A DNA stretch of 64,000 bases from Glutinoglossum americanum (lineage: Eukaryota; Ascomycota; Geoglossomycetes; Geoglossales; Geoglossaceae). This document shows, piece after piece, positions 23,698 through 37,500 of the stretch (positions within the stretch are counted from its first letter, which is position 1; the number at the start of each line of letters is the position of its first letter). A model generated the notes under the pieces. It made no database searches. It had not been told where the DNA came from and was given only the letters and a program-made list of their open reading frames with translations. The DNA lies in contig JAGHQL010000110.1 in assembly GCA_020080175.1 (NCBI GenBank), positions 25,232-89,231 of the forward strand, given 5' to 3'. The position numbers and the translations under genes are program-made.

Positions 23698-26600
23698 ATG
23701 GCGCCCGTCAAACGAAAGGGCTCACCTACTGAGGAGAAAAGGTCTTCGAAGACTCTACACGCCGACCACCGATCTCCGAAAAGACTACGAAAATTGGAAC
23801 CAGAGTCAGCCAAGGAGAATTCAGAAAAAACACCCGCATCCACAGTGCAGCCAACAAAGCTGTCTACTCTGAGGGAGGAAGAGCCAGCGTTCCCCCGAGG
23901 GGGTGCGAGCGTCTTGACCCCATTGGAATATAAACAAATCCAGATTGATGCAACGAGAGACGTGCTTTTCGAGCAGAATGCCTTGAGGAAATCTGGTGAC
24001 GCTCCTGGTGATGATAGTGAGAAAGCGAATGATACCGTTGGACCTCTGAAGAAGCGAAAAATCCTCAGAGGAAAAAAGATTAAGAAAGCCAATGCTACGA
24101 GAGAAAATGAAGAAAACGAAGTAAGGATAGAGGGTCTGAGTTATAAGGTAAGTTATGTCCGCTGGAGGCATAAATAGGTATTTGCTAAGGACGTGTAGCG
24201 GGCGACACCAGGCACCCTAGTCCTGGGCCAGGTCTCTCAGATCAACGACCATGATATCGCTCTCGCACTTCCGAACAATCTCACCGGCTACGTTCCACTG
24301 ACGGCTATATCCGATCAATTGGATCGCAGACTCGATGATATCATGCGCGATGGTGATGATTCTGGGAGCGAAGGAAGTAAGGAAGATGATATTGACTTGA
24401 AGTCGTATTTTTCTATTGGTCAATATCTTCGTGCATACGTCTCTACTACTAGTGACGATACCAGCACTGTCGCAAAGGGGAAGAAAAGGATCGAACTGTC
24501 ATTGCGCCCTCGGCTCGCGAACAAGGGTTTATCAAAACAGGAGTTAGTTGTCAACAGTATGGTCCAGGCATCCGTTGTTAGCGTTGAAGACCATGGCATG
24601 GTTATGGATCTTGGACTTGACGACTCAAAAGTGAAGGGTTTCATGTCATCAAAAGAGGCTGGGCACAATGTGGACCACTCCCAGATTCAGGAAGGAGCAG
24701 TCTTCCTATGCCTCGTGACTGGGTTGAGCTCCAACGGGAATATTGTGAAGATCTCAGCCGACGTTCAAAAAGCTGGCAACCTTAAAAAGTCAAATTTTGT
24801 GGTAGAAGCACCAACAGTTGACGCTTTCCTTCCGGGCACCGCCGTTGAATTCTTAGTGTCGGGCGTTCGACATAATGGAGTCGTGGGAAAAGTCATGGGG
24901 ATGTTGGACGTCACTACTGACTTGATTCACTCTGGGACTGCCACGTCTGGAAAGAATCTGGATGGTATATTCAAAGCTGGAGATAAATTCAAAGGAAGGA
25001 TAATATTCACGTGCCCAAACTCGGAACCTAAGAAGCTGGGTATCTCAACTAGGCAACATATCCTATCGCTTACGCCTATGCAAGCCTTTCAGGGAAAAGA
25101 CACAAAAGAAAAAAAGGATCCCGTTGAGATGCTCCCAATATCATCTATCGTTGAAGAGGCTGTAGTTATAAGAGTCGAACCCAATGGGGGGCTTTTCGTA
25201 AGTGTCGGGGTCAAAGGCGTTCCGGGGTTTGTCCATATCTCACGGGTGTCGGACGGAAAGATCGAAAGTCTCTCTGAATCAACCGGTCCTTATAAGTTGG
25301 GCTCAACCCATCGATCTAGAGTTATCGGATATAACCCCATGGATGGTCTGTTCCTGGTGTCGATGGAGCAAAAGATTCTTGACCAACCCTTTTTGAGAAT
25401 TGAGGATATAAAGATTGGAGAAGTAGTCAAGGGCCAGGTTGAAAAACTCGTCATTAACGACGCTGGTGCTGCAGGTGTGCTCATCAACCTTGCTGAAGGC
25501 ATTACGGGACTTGTTCCTGAGATGCACATGTCAGACACCAAGCTGGTGCATCCCGAAAAGAAATTTAAGGAGGGGATGAATGTTACTGCACGTATTCTTT
25601 CTACGGAGCCGGGAAAGCGGCAGCTCCGACTTACTCTGAAGAAGACTCTCGTCTATTCGGAGGCACCTATCTTCAAGACATATGAGCAGGTTGCGGTAGG
25701 CTCACAATGTCCTGGGACTATTATCAAGCTCCTCAATTCCGGTGCTGTTGTCCAGTTTTATGGATCCGTTAGAGGCTTCCTCCCGGTGTCTGAGATGAGC
25801 GAAGCCTACATCCAAGATCCCAGCCAGCACTTCCGAATTGGCCAAGTCGTCAGTGTACACATTATTTCTGTTGACACAGCCAATAGAAGGATGCAAGTTT
25901 CCTGTAAAGACCCATCAGCATTTGGTCTGGCTCAGCAGGCCGCATTGAAGAAATTGAAAGCGGGTGAAGTAGTACATGGCCCAGTGACTGAAAAGTCTAG
26001 CGATCATATCATGGTTGAGCTTGAAGGGTCAGGATTAAAAGCGATTCTCCTCCTTTCGCATCTCACCGACGGATCCGAGCAGAAAAACATATCAGCTTTC
26101 AAAAGGGTTAGAGTAGGGCAAATGCTAAGAAATTTGGTAGTACTGGAGAAAGTTGAGAATAAGAGACTCATCACATTGACCAGCAAGCCAAGCCTTGTTG
26201 AATCAGCAAAGGCCGGCAAGCTTCTCACGCAATTCGACGACGTTAAGGAAGGAGAGCTCGTCAGCGGCTTTGTAAAGAGCATAACTTTGAGTGGCGTGTT
26301 TGTGCAATTCGCTGGAGGGCTAACGGGTTTAATATTAAAGCGCTGTCTTCCTGAAGAGGCTATCCGCCTACCAGATTTTGGGATGCGTCAATTCCAATCC
26401 GTCACAGCAGCCATCCAATCAGTGCAACACGGGCAGCAAAGGTTTCTACTCACAATGACAGGCTACGACAAACCCAAAGAGGTAACTGCAAATACAGGCA
26501 CTATCGCCGGTCCTGGTCGGCCAATTATCAATGCAGTCGACGGAAAATCGACGACGGTTAGCGATTTCGATTTTGGGAAGCTTACCAAGGCTAGAATCAC

Positions 26601-29219
26601 ATCAATCAAAAACACGCAAATCAATGTCAGGCTCGCGGATAACATCCCAGGCCGAATAGACATGTCTCAGATATTTGACTCCTGGGATGGGATAGAGGAC
26701 AAGAAGGCTCCACTACGAAAATTTAGCACTAGGCAAGAGCTGCCGGTTAGAGTGATGGGCATTCATGATGCACGTAATCACCGTTTCCTACCGATCACGC
26801 ATCGAGGCGCTAGCGTCCCCACTTTTGAGCTCTCTGCAAAGCCTTCTGATCTAGAGTCTGAGGACATCGACATACTTACCCTAGACAGAGTCAAGCCCGG
26901 GTCAAGCTGGATTGCATTTGTTAACAATGTTGGTAAAGACTACCTTTGGGTGAATCTTTCTCCGAACGTCAGGGGACGGGTAAGGGCATTTGATCTTTCG
27001 GATGACGTCTCATTGCTCAAGGACTTGGACAAGAATTTCCCGGTTGGCTCTGCGCTCAAGGCTCATGTCATAAAAGTCGATCCTCAAAACAACCGACTCG
27101 ACCTTTCAGCAAGATCAACTATATCTCCCAGCTCCCTAGCCTTCGACCAATTAGTCAAAGGCATGGTTTTGCCTGCGCGAGTTACTAAAGTGACTGAAAG
27201 GAGTATCGTGGTACAGCTGAGTGACATACTCTCAGGGCCAGTTGACCTAATTGACCTCTCTGATGACTACGATGAGGCCAACCCTGCGAAATACACTAAA
27301 AACGAAATAATTCGTGTCTGTATAACTGACCTGGATATCCCAAACAAGAGAAAAAATTTGTCAACACGACCGTCTAGGGTCCTCAATTCGTCTCTCCCAG
27401 TCAAAGACCCTGAGGTCACGTCTATCACCCAGATTAGGATCAACAAGATCATCAGGGGGTTCGTCAAGAATGTTGCAGATAGTGGCGTCTTTATTACGCT
27501 TGGGTCAAACGTCACGGCGTATGTCCGTATCTCTGACCTTTCCGACTCATTCATCAAAGATTGGAAAGCAGCTTTCGAGGTTGGCCAACTGGTAACAGGC
27601 AAGATCATTGCTATTGACCCTCTCCTTAATCACGTCCAGATGAGTCTCAAACGCTCAATCATCGACAAAGACTTTGTCCCACCAATCACGTTCCATGACA
27701 TCAAGATGGGACAAATTGTCACAGGGAAGATCCGGAAGGTAGAAGAATTCGGCGTCTTTATTGTCCTCGACGGATCTGCGAATGTGAGTGGGTTATGTCA
27801 TAAAAGCGAGATGGTCGACAAAAGCGCAGCCGCAGTCGATCCAAGGAAGATATACGAGGAAGGTGATGCGGTGAAGGCAAAGGTTTTGAAGATAGAACTT
27901 GAGAAGCGCAGAATCAATTTTGGGTTGAAGGCGTCGTATTTCAAAGAGGAGGGTGGGAGCGAGGAAGGCGACAGTGATTCCGAGGCCATAGAGGGAGGTG
28001 AAGCCGAGGAAACCGCCGATAGCGCTAGCGAAGATGAGCCAGGTGAGCAAGGTGGTGTGGACATCGAAAACGTCAAGGACTTCAACAGCGAGGAAGGTGA
28101 AGATTATGACGAGAAGAGCGATCCAGGCAACGAAACGGAGAACGCCCCTATCGCAAAGGGAAAGGGAGGGCTCAGCGCTGGCGGATTCGACTGGACAGCT
28201 AGCATCCTGGATGAGGGGAACAAACGAACCATGTCGGACTCGGAGAGCAGCCCCGACGTCGATAAGCCCAAAAAGAAGCGAAGAAAGCCGGAGATCAAGC
28301 TTGACCTAACAGGCGAACTAGATGCGAACGGGCCTCAGTCCGTCGCAGACTTTGAGAGGCTCCTACTCGGTCAACCCAACTCGTCATACCTGTGGTTAAC
28401 TTATATGGCGTTCCAACTACAACTCAGCGAGGTTGCTAAAGCCAGGGAAATCGCAGAGAGAGCTCTCCAAACCATCAATATCAGAGAGGAGTCTGAGAAG
28501 ATGAACGTCTGGATAGCGCTTCTAAATCTTGAGAATACATACGGGACCGACGAGACGATTGATGAAGTTTTCAAGCGGGCCAGCCAGTACAACGATGCAC
28601 AAGAAATCCACGAGAGGCTTACAAGCATCTACATACAATCTACCAAAAACGAGGTAATATATCCTTTTCCCCAAACCCTATACCGCCATAATAGCCACTC
28701 TGACAGATTCGCTACCCTATCCAGAAAGCCGATGCCCTCTTCCAAACAATGGTCAAGAAATTCTCCCAATCCCCCAAAATATACCTCAATTATGCCACCT
28801 TCCTCTTCGACAACCACTCCTCCCCCGCCGCTGCCCGCTCCCTGCTCTCGCGCGCATCCCAGGCCCTCCCTCCACACGCCCAACTCGACATAACCTCAAA
28901 ATTCGCCCAGCTAGAATTCAAATGCCATACTGGCGACCCCGAACGCGGCCGCACGATTTTCGAAGGCCTGCTGACTACATTTCCCAAGCGGCTAGATCTC
29001 TGGAACGTGTTATTGGACCTAGAGATCAAACAAGGCGACAGGGAGCAAGTAAGGAGGATCTTCGAGAGAGTGCTAGGTTTACCGTTGAGGGCAAAGAAGG
29101 CGAAGTTCTTTTTTAAGCGATGGTTGGAGTTTGAGGAGAAGATAGGGGATATGAAGAGTGTAGAAGCCGTCAAGGCGAAGGCGGCTAACTACGTGAAGGG
29201 GATTACAGTTGCCGAATAA
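23698..29219 (+). CDS. RRP5: rRNA biogenesis protein Rrp5 (multi-S1 plus HAT repeats)
   Basis: Nucleolar factor needed for pre-rRNA cleavage and assembly of both ribosomal subunits. Three exons: 23698-24147, 24199-28653, 28725-29219; 1799 residues. The N-terminus is Lys/Glu-rich with nuclear-localisation-like KKRK and RGKKIKK clusters. It is followed by a long series of S1 RNA-binding domains, seen as repeated patterns such as GTLVLGQVSQIN, VEEAVVIRVEPNGGLFVSV, VKSITLSGVFVQF, VKNVADSGVFITL and VTGKIRKVEEFGVFIVL. I count about a dozen, as in yeast. An acidic linker (EEGGSEEGDSDSEAIEGGEA and on) leads to C-terminal HAT/TPR-like helices (FERLLLGQPNSSYLWLTYMA, ...WNVLLDLEIKQGDREQVRRI). The long central ORF runs into the last intron, so the correct end is 29219 after splicing at 28654-28724, which joins NE to KADALFQTM. 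Expression is probably tied to ribosome-biogenesis control. No breaks are seen. Confidence 0.96.
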
Positions 29220-30781
29220 ATAGCATAATGCCGTTATGAGAATTGGGTACCTAGATAGAACAACGGGGTATCTTTGACTCCACGAGTGGCTTGGTACACA
29301 CTTCATTGTGCCCACAGAATGCAGCTAGCCAATATCACATACATACGATAGGTGATAAACGCTTACACACTATGATTTCCACTTTATCTCATTAGAATAC
29401 TACACAGCCGCCCGGCCAAAATTTGTAACCTAACAAACATTCTGTTAGCACGCCTACTTAGACAGGGTGAAACGGCTCGCGGTAGGATAATTCGAGAAAT
29501 TATCCCTAAGAACAAAATATCGACGGGCAATAATATTATGATATCCGTCCCCCTTAAAACCCAACCAAAAAAACCCTATCCATCCCGTTCTCACCCAACG
29601 TCTAGCATCCTCGCCACCCACGAGCAAAACCGAACCCTCATCCTCCCCAAAGTAAGAAGGCTAACCAAAAGAGGAGCAAAGGTGCTTCAGTTGCCACCCT
29701 TGGCGTTGGTTGGTCAGCACAACAAAAAACGCGTTCCTACCGCGCCTAAAATCCCACAAGATTCGAAAAGTATTTCCCATCACATATAGTCTCCCTTTCC
29801 CTTCGTTAGTAATAGCCACCCTCTCTAGAACATTAGAGTCGTGTGTTAAGGGAACCTCTAGGCCACGCACCGCTTCAATGAGGTACGGGAAAAATCCATC
29901 TTTCCATTCATATGAGTATATAAGCAGCTATATATACCAGGGGGGGGGTGGGTTGGCCCCCCGCAAAACATATGGCTGAAAAATAAAAACGAAATGGAAA
30001 ATAGGAAGGATAAAGAACACCACCTTTGACACAAACAAGAGATAAAACTATGAAAAAGGCGCTATAGATAATACGAGGGTAATGATTAAAAGATGCGCTC
30101 CGTTCTAAGGTAGATGGATGGATGGATAGGAAGTGCAATGGCGGCTATAAGATATAAAAATAGAAAACTTTTTCAGCTCTTTGTCCCCAACTATTCATTC
30201 CTTTTTATCTCCCCTCAACCCAAGTCATTCATTCCCCCCTTGTGCCGCGTACCGAAACGAGCATCCGGTTTTGGGGATTTCGTAATCATAAAAACAAGCC
30301 AAAAACCCCTATGAGAGAGACAAGGGGTAAAATCGAGTTCGTCCCGTCGTCGCGTTTCTGATTTCCTTTCCCAGAGAATGTGTAATAGAAGAATGTGTTT
30401 AAATAAAAATGATAAGCACACAAAACACCTCCATGACATTTTCCATTTCATTGGGATTTTTCTCAGCATACATCTCATTCCTGTTTCTCCATGTGGAGAA
30501 AAACTTTTTTTTCCAACTCTCTAAGTAGGTGGCGGTGAATACGGTGACTAGACATATGTAGCCTGGGGAATAAAATAAAGAAACCCCGGTCCTGGTAGCG
30601 GAAAATAGGCTGCTAGAGGACGATCCAAACGACAGGAAGCTAAGTGATGTAGGCGCCAGGGATATGAAGCTGAGACTCGGATAAGTGGTTCTCAATCATA
30701 GAAAACCGGACTCTGAGAGTAACCTGAAATTACAGTAAGTAACTGCTTACTAAATCCAGCCGTATCTTGTCGTAGGAAGGG
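29220..30781. other. Convergent intergenic region between RRP5 and the RasGEF gene
   Basis: About 1.6 kb, AT-rich, with several A/T homopolymer runs and AATAAA-like signals. This fits two 3' UTRs and terminators. A GGTGGGTTGG/CCCCCC stretch lies near 29940-29965. I see no coding gene and no structured RNA I can support. Confidence 0.5.
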
Positions 30782-33700
30782 TTAGAAGTACCGGGCAATT
30801 TTTTCATCTTCACGCTCACGAGGTTCCACCGCTAATGACTTATCGTACATCTCATGGACATCACCCGCAGCCTGCATGCTCGAGAGGATATATTCCTGAA
30901 GCTCCGGTACGGGTTGTAGGGGGTACGGTACGTTCTGATACTGTTGGATATCTCGAATAACTTCAGCTGTTTTCGCCCGTTTGGCAAAGTTGATCAGATT
31001 GGTCTTTTTGATTACTGAGGGGATGCCATCCTCGATGAATGTGAGATCCGTAAGATAGACGCCTGATTGTATTAGCTAGCGCCGGGCATAGGATGGGGGT
31101 TTAAGGCGTACCAAAGAATGGAATGCATGGGGGATTTGCTTGCCGCAATGTTTCCCTGTATTCTCCAAAATTCTTTGTGCTTCCCATCAGTGTTCGCATG
31201 CTCTCAAGGACGGTCTGCGTGCGAGTAGGAACCTGATCCCAAGTCCGCTTTAGCCGGTGGATTGGAGCCGTGCCGAACGTAGAGATGATGGAAGTGAGTG
31301 TGGAGAAATTGTTCAACGAGCGGCATTTCTATGTTGAGGTTAGTATCGGATTGGTCTCTTTTCTTGAATTAGATCATACCTCTGCTACAGATATGAAGTG
31401 CTTTATGACCATAACACGCCTTTTAACATCTGCCTGTGTCAAGATCATTTCTGCAACCCAATTTGTCAATTGATTTGAATGCAAAATCAGAGCTTTGACA
31501 TTTTCAGCAGGTTCCACTCCATCTTCTGTATGCTCCTTTTTGTTCGATGTCTTGTTGAGGCACTCGGTGGGTTTGATTTTGCCATAGAGCTTCGATTCGA
31601 TGATCGTTAGCTGTCTGGCAAACTCGGTCGTGTCGATATCGAGGAACTTAAGCTTTCTCATATTTCTGGGTATGATAGGTGGCGGCGCGGAAGTGTTCAG
31701 GGTCAGCACAAGCCTTCTGGCAGTGGAGTCTTGCCCTCGAAGTCGCTGTTCTACAACGGCCATAAGTGGTTGAGCGCCGGGAGTGCCGGTTGTTTCAACA
31801 GAGTCTTTCGCGAAAGCGTGAACTCTCCTTATTAGTTCTTTACTAGACTCATCCTGCCCTTCCATCCAGTAAGTATCAAACCAACTCTTAAGGATATTAA
31901 CTACCCGAAAACGGATAGGTTTTTGCTTCTTGTCTATCCACACTTGGAATTCATCGTGGTTCAAACCTGAAGGTGGCTGAATGCTAAACCTTTTGACTAA
32001 TAGGTCAAAAAGCTCAGAGGCTGATGTAAAGGATCGGTATGTGAGTAGAAAAGTATTGTTGAACGGTGAGTCTAGCCGGTCGTGTCTCGTCAATTGCTCA
32101 ACCAGGCCAATCATTGTTCCGCCTCTTAGCTGAGGGGGGTTGGCCTTCATATCATAAGATATCTCAGTTTCATGGTCAAGCCTTAAGAACCAAGGAGGCA
32201 TGGACGATGCCGGCTCCTCGCCGAAAAACTTCTTCACCTTTGAATTCTCTCCTTTTCGGTAGTTCTCAGTAGCAGGGTCAATTCCCTCCATAATGGCCGG
32301 TCGGTCTTCGGAGAAGCCGCGAGCCTGTCTGGACTGTGATCGTTGGTGTGGCCGTTGAGGATACGCGTTATCTCTAGTAGCCTTCTGGTCGTCACGAGGT
32401 ATCATTTCTTGGAGTAGTTGCAACGAGAAGCTTAGATGCGTCGTGCATGTCTCAAGCTGTTTTGCTATGGCTCTTAAACTATTCAGCCGGCTCTCCAAAG
32501 GGTCACCTCTAACGGCCGCCCACTCGTCGCCAAGCGGACCTGCCACAGCCTGGCAGCCTAACATCAAGTCTGAGATTGAATCGTATAATCGTTGCTTCTG
32601 TATAGCAAAATCGACTAACTGCGGATTCTGCGGACTCGAGCCTAGAGGTGCGAGATTGATAGACTCAACAGCGGCCAAATAGGGCCTGAAGCAGTCAATA
32701 ACCCGTTTAGCCGCAGAGCAGACTGCATCACCAATGGCCTCATGCTTTTGGGTAGTGACTATTTTATCCGTGATCACAAGCTGTTCATCAAGCCGACGAA
32801 TGTTTGTTGATATTATTCTCTTCAGTTCGTCGAGTCTCTCAAGTAAGCTTGAATCCAAAGGGGCGGTTGGCTCTACGGTAGATTCGTAGTCATCTTGATC
32901 GATAAAGGTCGTAGACATTGGGTCTCGCGGGCCTAATCCGTTGTTTCGCCAATTGCCTCCCGTCGTGCTCCCAACAACAAATCCCGGAATCAGCCTAGGG
33001 ATATCCTCACCCCTCTGCTGTCTTGCCACCTCAACATACCCATAGACGCCATGTAGTACAGCATCAGCCTCTTGTAAACATTTTGAGTATGAGTCTGCAC
33101 TTGGCCAATCTGCCGCCGCAATATGCGATGATAGAACCAACTTCGAGAACCTAGACATCATGTCTCGGAAGTGTGGGTAGAGAGCTTTATTGGTGGAGAT
33201 GATTGAGGGAGCACCTGAATGGTTGTCCGTAGTTCCAGAGCCGGCAGCTAGAAGAAGTCGGACATGATCGGATATATCCTCTGCCCGTCTCACATATTCT
33301 GCTCGGTCACCATTGCTGATGGCTTGTCGGTAGGACTCTACAGAAAGACGCACATCCTCAACTAACCTGTCCCAAGTCAGGGGAACAGCAGCACCGTCAT
33401 CAAAGAAAGACCCAGGTATGGCTGCTGCCGGCGGTTGGGTAAGAGGGTTACCAGTGAAAGAGGTGACGTTGGTGCCGAGCGGTTGCATCGAGGCGCTAGC
33501 CTGTAAAGCAGTCATTGATAAGTTAGGGTCAAAGTATGAATCACCCGTGTCATTGCGAGATCTAGATACTGGGGAAAACCCGGTAATTGAGGTCATGGAC
33601 GTAGCTGGTGATACACCATCGGACATGTAGGAGTGGTGACGCGGCTTGAAGGGATAGTTAGCAGAAGTTCACGAACATATCGACATTCGGCTGGAGGTCT

Positions 33701-34592
33701 GGAGACATACATCTAAGGGACCCTGGGAGGCGAGCATGAGAGATTCCCCCTCCCTCTCAGAAGCAGAATTGCCTTCGTCATAGTCAAAATCATCCTCATC
33801 ACGTTCATAGCCCCGCGCCAACATTTCTGCTGGGGGTCGTGTCTGCTCCGGAGCATGGATGTTGTTTCTGTCAAGGGGGCCAGTTTCTGTGGCTGAATTT
33901 GGGCTCTCTAGTGGGAGCTCCATCGTGCTCACTCCCGTCATGGTATTAAAGTAGAACAACCGCCCATCTGGAGTTGCCTGAGGTATCCAGAAGGCTGCCT
34001 CTTCTTGGTTTTGGCCATCAGTCCCTTCCAAAGGCAACTGGTTCGACCCGTCCCGGGGGTTGCCTTCGGAGTCAAGGTCGTCTTCCTCGTAGTCTTCCTC
34101 AAATTCGTCCTCGTCCTCCAACTCTCCGTCTGCATCGTCTGCGTCCCCGGGCTGCCTTCCACCCCTACCATCATCATCGGGCCCAGCGACCAGGGCGCAG
34201 TAATTGCTCGGGAACCACCCCCTAACACCGTTTATCACACCATCCCACCAGCCACTGTCAAGTTGGGTAATAACCTGTATGATGTCCCCTTGGTGAAAGC
34301 TTAAGCTTGTCTGATCGTCCGCTTCGTAGTCGTATAGTGCCCGGACGTACATTCCAGGTGGGGGCGCAATGCCAGAATGTCCATTCATGACGACCGATTT
34401 TTGTCGGCTTGAAGATGAGTTGTCCTTGGAGCTAGTGTAACCGTGTTTCCCACGCTTGGAGTCTGTAGAACTGCGGGTAGCCTTCTCCTCGATGTAGTGA
34501 ACAGTTGTCTCTGTAAAATTAGATTTCGGTGTTGTTTTGACGTTCGAAGAGTCTCGAGGGAAAAATGAAGGTGCACTCTGCGTCACGAACAT
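30782..34592 (-). CDS. Cdc25-type Ras guanine nucleotide exchange factor with SH3 and WW-like domains
   Basis: Activates Ras by GDP release at the plasma membrane, feeding cAMP-PKA or MAPK signalling. Four exons: 34592-33711, 33644-31380, 31328-31112, 31062-30782; 1214 residues. In order: a Ser/Thr-rich start; an SH3 domain (residues ~82-136, YVRALYDYEADD, GWWDG, GWFPSNYC); an acidic linker; a WW-like domain (~201-228, FWIPQ...GRLFYFNTMTG); a long helical middle; a RasGEF-N domain (~795-850, LRGGTMIGLVEQLTRHDRLD); and the catalytic Cdc25 homology domain (~967-1214). Catalytic landmarks include ARQLTIIESKLYGKI, KHFISVAEKCRSLNNF (restored by splicing at 31379-31329) and VYLTDLTFIEDGIPS. The two large ORFs at 33669-34592 and 31374-33626 are one gene, joined by a GTATGT..CAAG intron at 33710-33645. 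The second WW tryptophan is Met (STMELP). Confidence 0.95.
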
Positions 34593-37500
34593 GGCGATGT
34601 TGAAGGTCTAATGAATGAAGAGAAGCTCAGATCGACTTTCGCAGTCATCAGTCTGAGCCAAAAGAGCAATCGTTAACTACCGCACAGTGGGGTGTGTTGT
34701 TCCTATATGCGTATCGAAGTCTAGAAGCGGGCTAGAATAGATTTTCGATAGAAGAAACGACGATCGTGATAAAGGCCCGAAGCTGACTGGACGGAGTTTA
34801 GCCGCCGAAGATCCAAGGCGGCGTTAATTAGGCTGATCCGAAAGGCGAACGCCCCAAAATACGTTCAGCGAATTCCAATGAACGAAAGTGTCGGGCGCTT
34901 CTCCGAACAGCCCTGAGCAGCGTTCTTGTAGGTTCGTTGTGGAGTTCGTGATGGTCGTTAGCAGTTGACCATTGCGGGAGGAGGGGTCTGGTCTTGGGCC
35001 GCCGCTCTTGATTTGGGTTTCGAGGCCCCCTCCAACAACCACGAGCCTCCTTACAGGCAGGTCTGAGATGCGCTGACGAGGTCAATTTGGGGTCCCTGCG
35101 AAAGGACTGAATTTCCCTCGCACCCAATAATGTCTCTGATCAGTAGTGCGGTATGACTGAAGCAAGGAGCTGCTTAAGAGTTGGAGCGACGGTTGGATGT
35201 CGGATGGAGCCTTCTTCCAATCGGCTCGCTATTAGCGAGTAATTCTGCAGCAAAGGACTAATAAGAACTTGCGCGCGGTCAGCGACCTGTGAAGTGCTTT
35301 GCTATCATTAATCAAGATCCGCAGAGCGAGACAAGCGGGCATGGGATGGCGGCACGTTTATCATATAGTCTCGAGCACTCTCCCCGAAGCTTTTCTAGCG
35401 CCCTGACAGATCGGATTGGAAGGCTTATAACTCGCAAAAAGGGTTACTGCCCTCAATGCCTGCCAAAAACCGATGCGGCGATGCAACAAGGATTTAGGAG
35501 ATTAAAAGAGAGCTGAAGAGGAAAGCGAAAATTCACAATCACCATATCGGGATCTCACTATACCCCTCTTACACGCCGCAACTCGACCCGCACACTCTAT
35601 GTAGGTATGTACAGGTCTTTTTGAAAGTCGCTCTGGAACCAAGAGACTTGCTCCATCTACGGGCACCGTCCGAGCAACTCTGGTCCGATTTCACATGTCC
35701 GCCGCTAGCGGAAAATCTTTGGAATGGTCCGGGGGAACCCCAGCCTGAAGTTCGCATTTTGCCCTAGTAGTTATCCTGACCATGGCGGGGACAGGCGGGG
35801 ACAGGCGGGGACTTTGCCAACACTTGCTTGAGAACAAAATTATTTCTTACCCTGTCGCTTGACTAGGAATAATGGCCCCAACTCGATTAAGTTCTTTGTT
35901 GGTATGCGATCAATTGAGCCTCCGGTACGTTGTGCCACTGGTGTGCACCTTCTGCTGTCCAGCACAAGCACCAGAGCTATCTTCACCGCACTTCTACACC
36001 ACACTGGCGCGGTTACGTACAATCGAAATGACACCCCCTATCGATAGCACAGCGAAGAGTAGGAGACGATAAGATACCATACTGGGCACTTATCAGTCCC
36101 ATCAAAAACAAGTACATGCCATGATATATACACGTACGTGGTATACATACGTACTCAAGCGCGCATCGTGCACATACAGACTAGAAATCTTGGCTGCAGA
36201 TGCAACAATTTTCCCACCGCTCGGATTGGCGATACAGCGAAGCGCCAATACTCGATCGTCAGCGACGAGATCAATTTTTGGTATTTTTGATGTCTGCCTG
36301 TTCTCATCCCTAGGAGTTTGAAGTGGATGTGAGCAAGCGAACCATAATCCGGACTATACAAGAATGGGACAAGTGATACTAGTTGGTGGATTAAGACCGA
36401 CACGAACCAGGTAAGCTCCGTTTGGAGCGTGCTCCTAGTCAGCGTGAAGGTATAGACGTTGCCCGATCTGCGTTTTGTCCTGCCTCTAAATGTACAGGAG
36501 GGTCAGCACGCCAAATGAAGAGGAAAGGTAGTCCTTATTACCCTCTTTTTTTCGCTGTGGGGATTCAAAGATCGACCAAAGCCCGACCCGTACTTGCCGA
36601 TCACTGATCCATTCGTGTCTTGATGTTCATCTTATCCTTCACCTCTGCGATGCATAGCCTCAAGGATACTGATTCGCTCCTTGTCCCACAACCTTTTTTA
36701 GCCGACCCGACAAGGTGGGAGCCATGCGCTGTGGATCAGGGTGATATGATGTGATACGGCAAAGAGAGTTGTGCTGCCCGAAAAACTATTTTCCGATACT
36801 ATGTATCCCTTAAACTAAGATAGGACATACCCTGGGTGTCGGTACTCTAGTCCAGTCCAAAAAATTTTCACGGCTAAGCGGAGGGCCAATCGTCAGAATC
36901 GTGTGGGAACGGAAAGTGTTGCTCGGACGGGACCCTTTTTTCTGGAACGGCAAGCGTGCCGAGGCCGTCGCCATCTAGCTCAGGCCCCGCCCGATGGTGT
37001 CGGCTGTCGAGTTATGTAAAGAGTACAGGGCGGGATAGGATTGAGGTGGAGAATTCGACGTGGGATGGCGGACGGCGTGGGGTACCGAAGCCTGATACCC
37101 AAGAGGTTCATCCCGCCTTAATAACGACGAATCTTATTGATAGTCTGAATAACAGGCAGATCTCCCCCAAAAAGAATTCGACTCCACATCTGCACGGATT
37201 CTAGGCATCCATGGAGAGGTGGACACGCTGGAGATAGCTCCTATCGACGCGTTCAGTTTGCGATGCCTCGACCCGTGTACGATGGCTGTGAATGCAGCAT
37301 ACCGCTCACTTTTAGTCTTGGAAAGCCCCACGTATAATGTACTCGCACGATAGATAAAGAGGTTATCGTCCAAAAAAAAAAAAATCATCCCTTTTCCTCC
37401 TCCTTTAGTTTCTCCGATTGACGGCCTGGTTTGCCTCTTTTCTTTGAACCTCGCCCCTGAATCACACGAGAGTTTATGGGACACCCGTCTCTAAAAGTAC

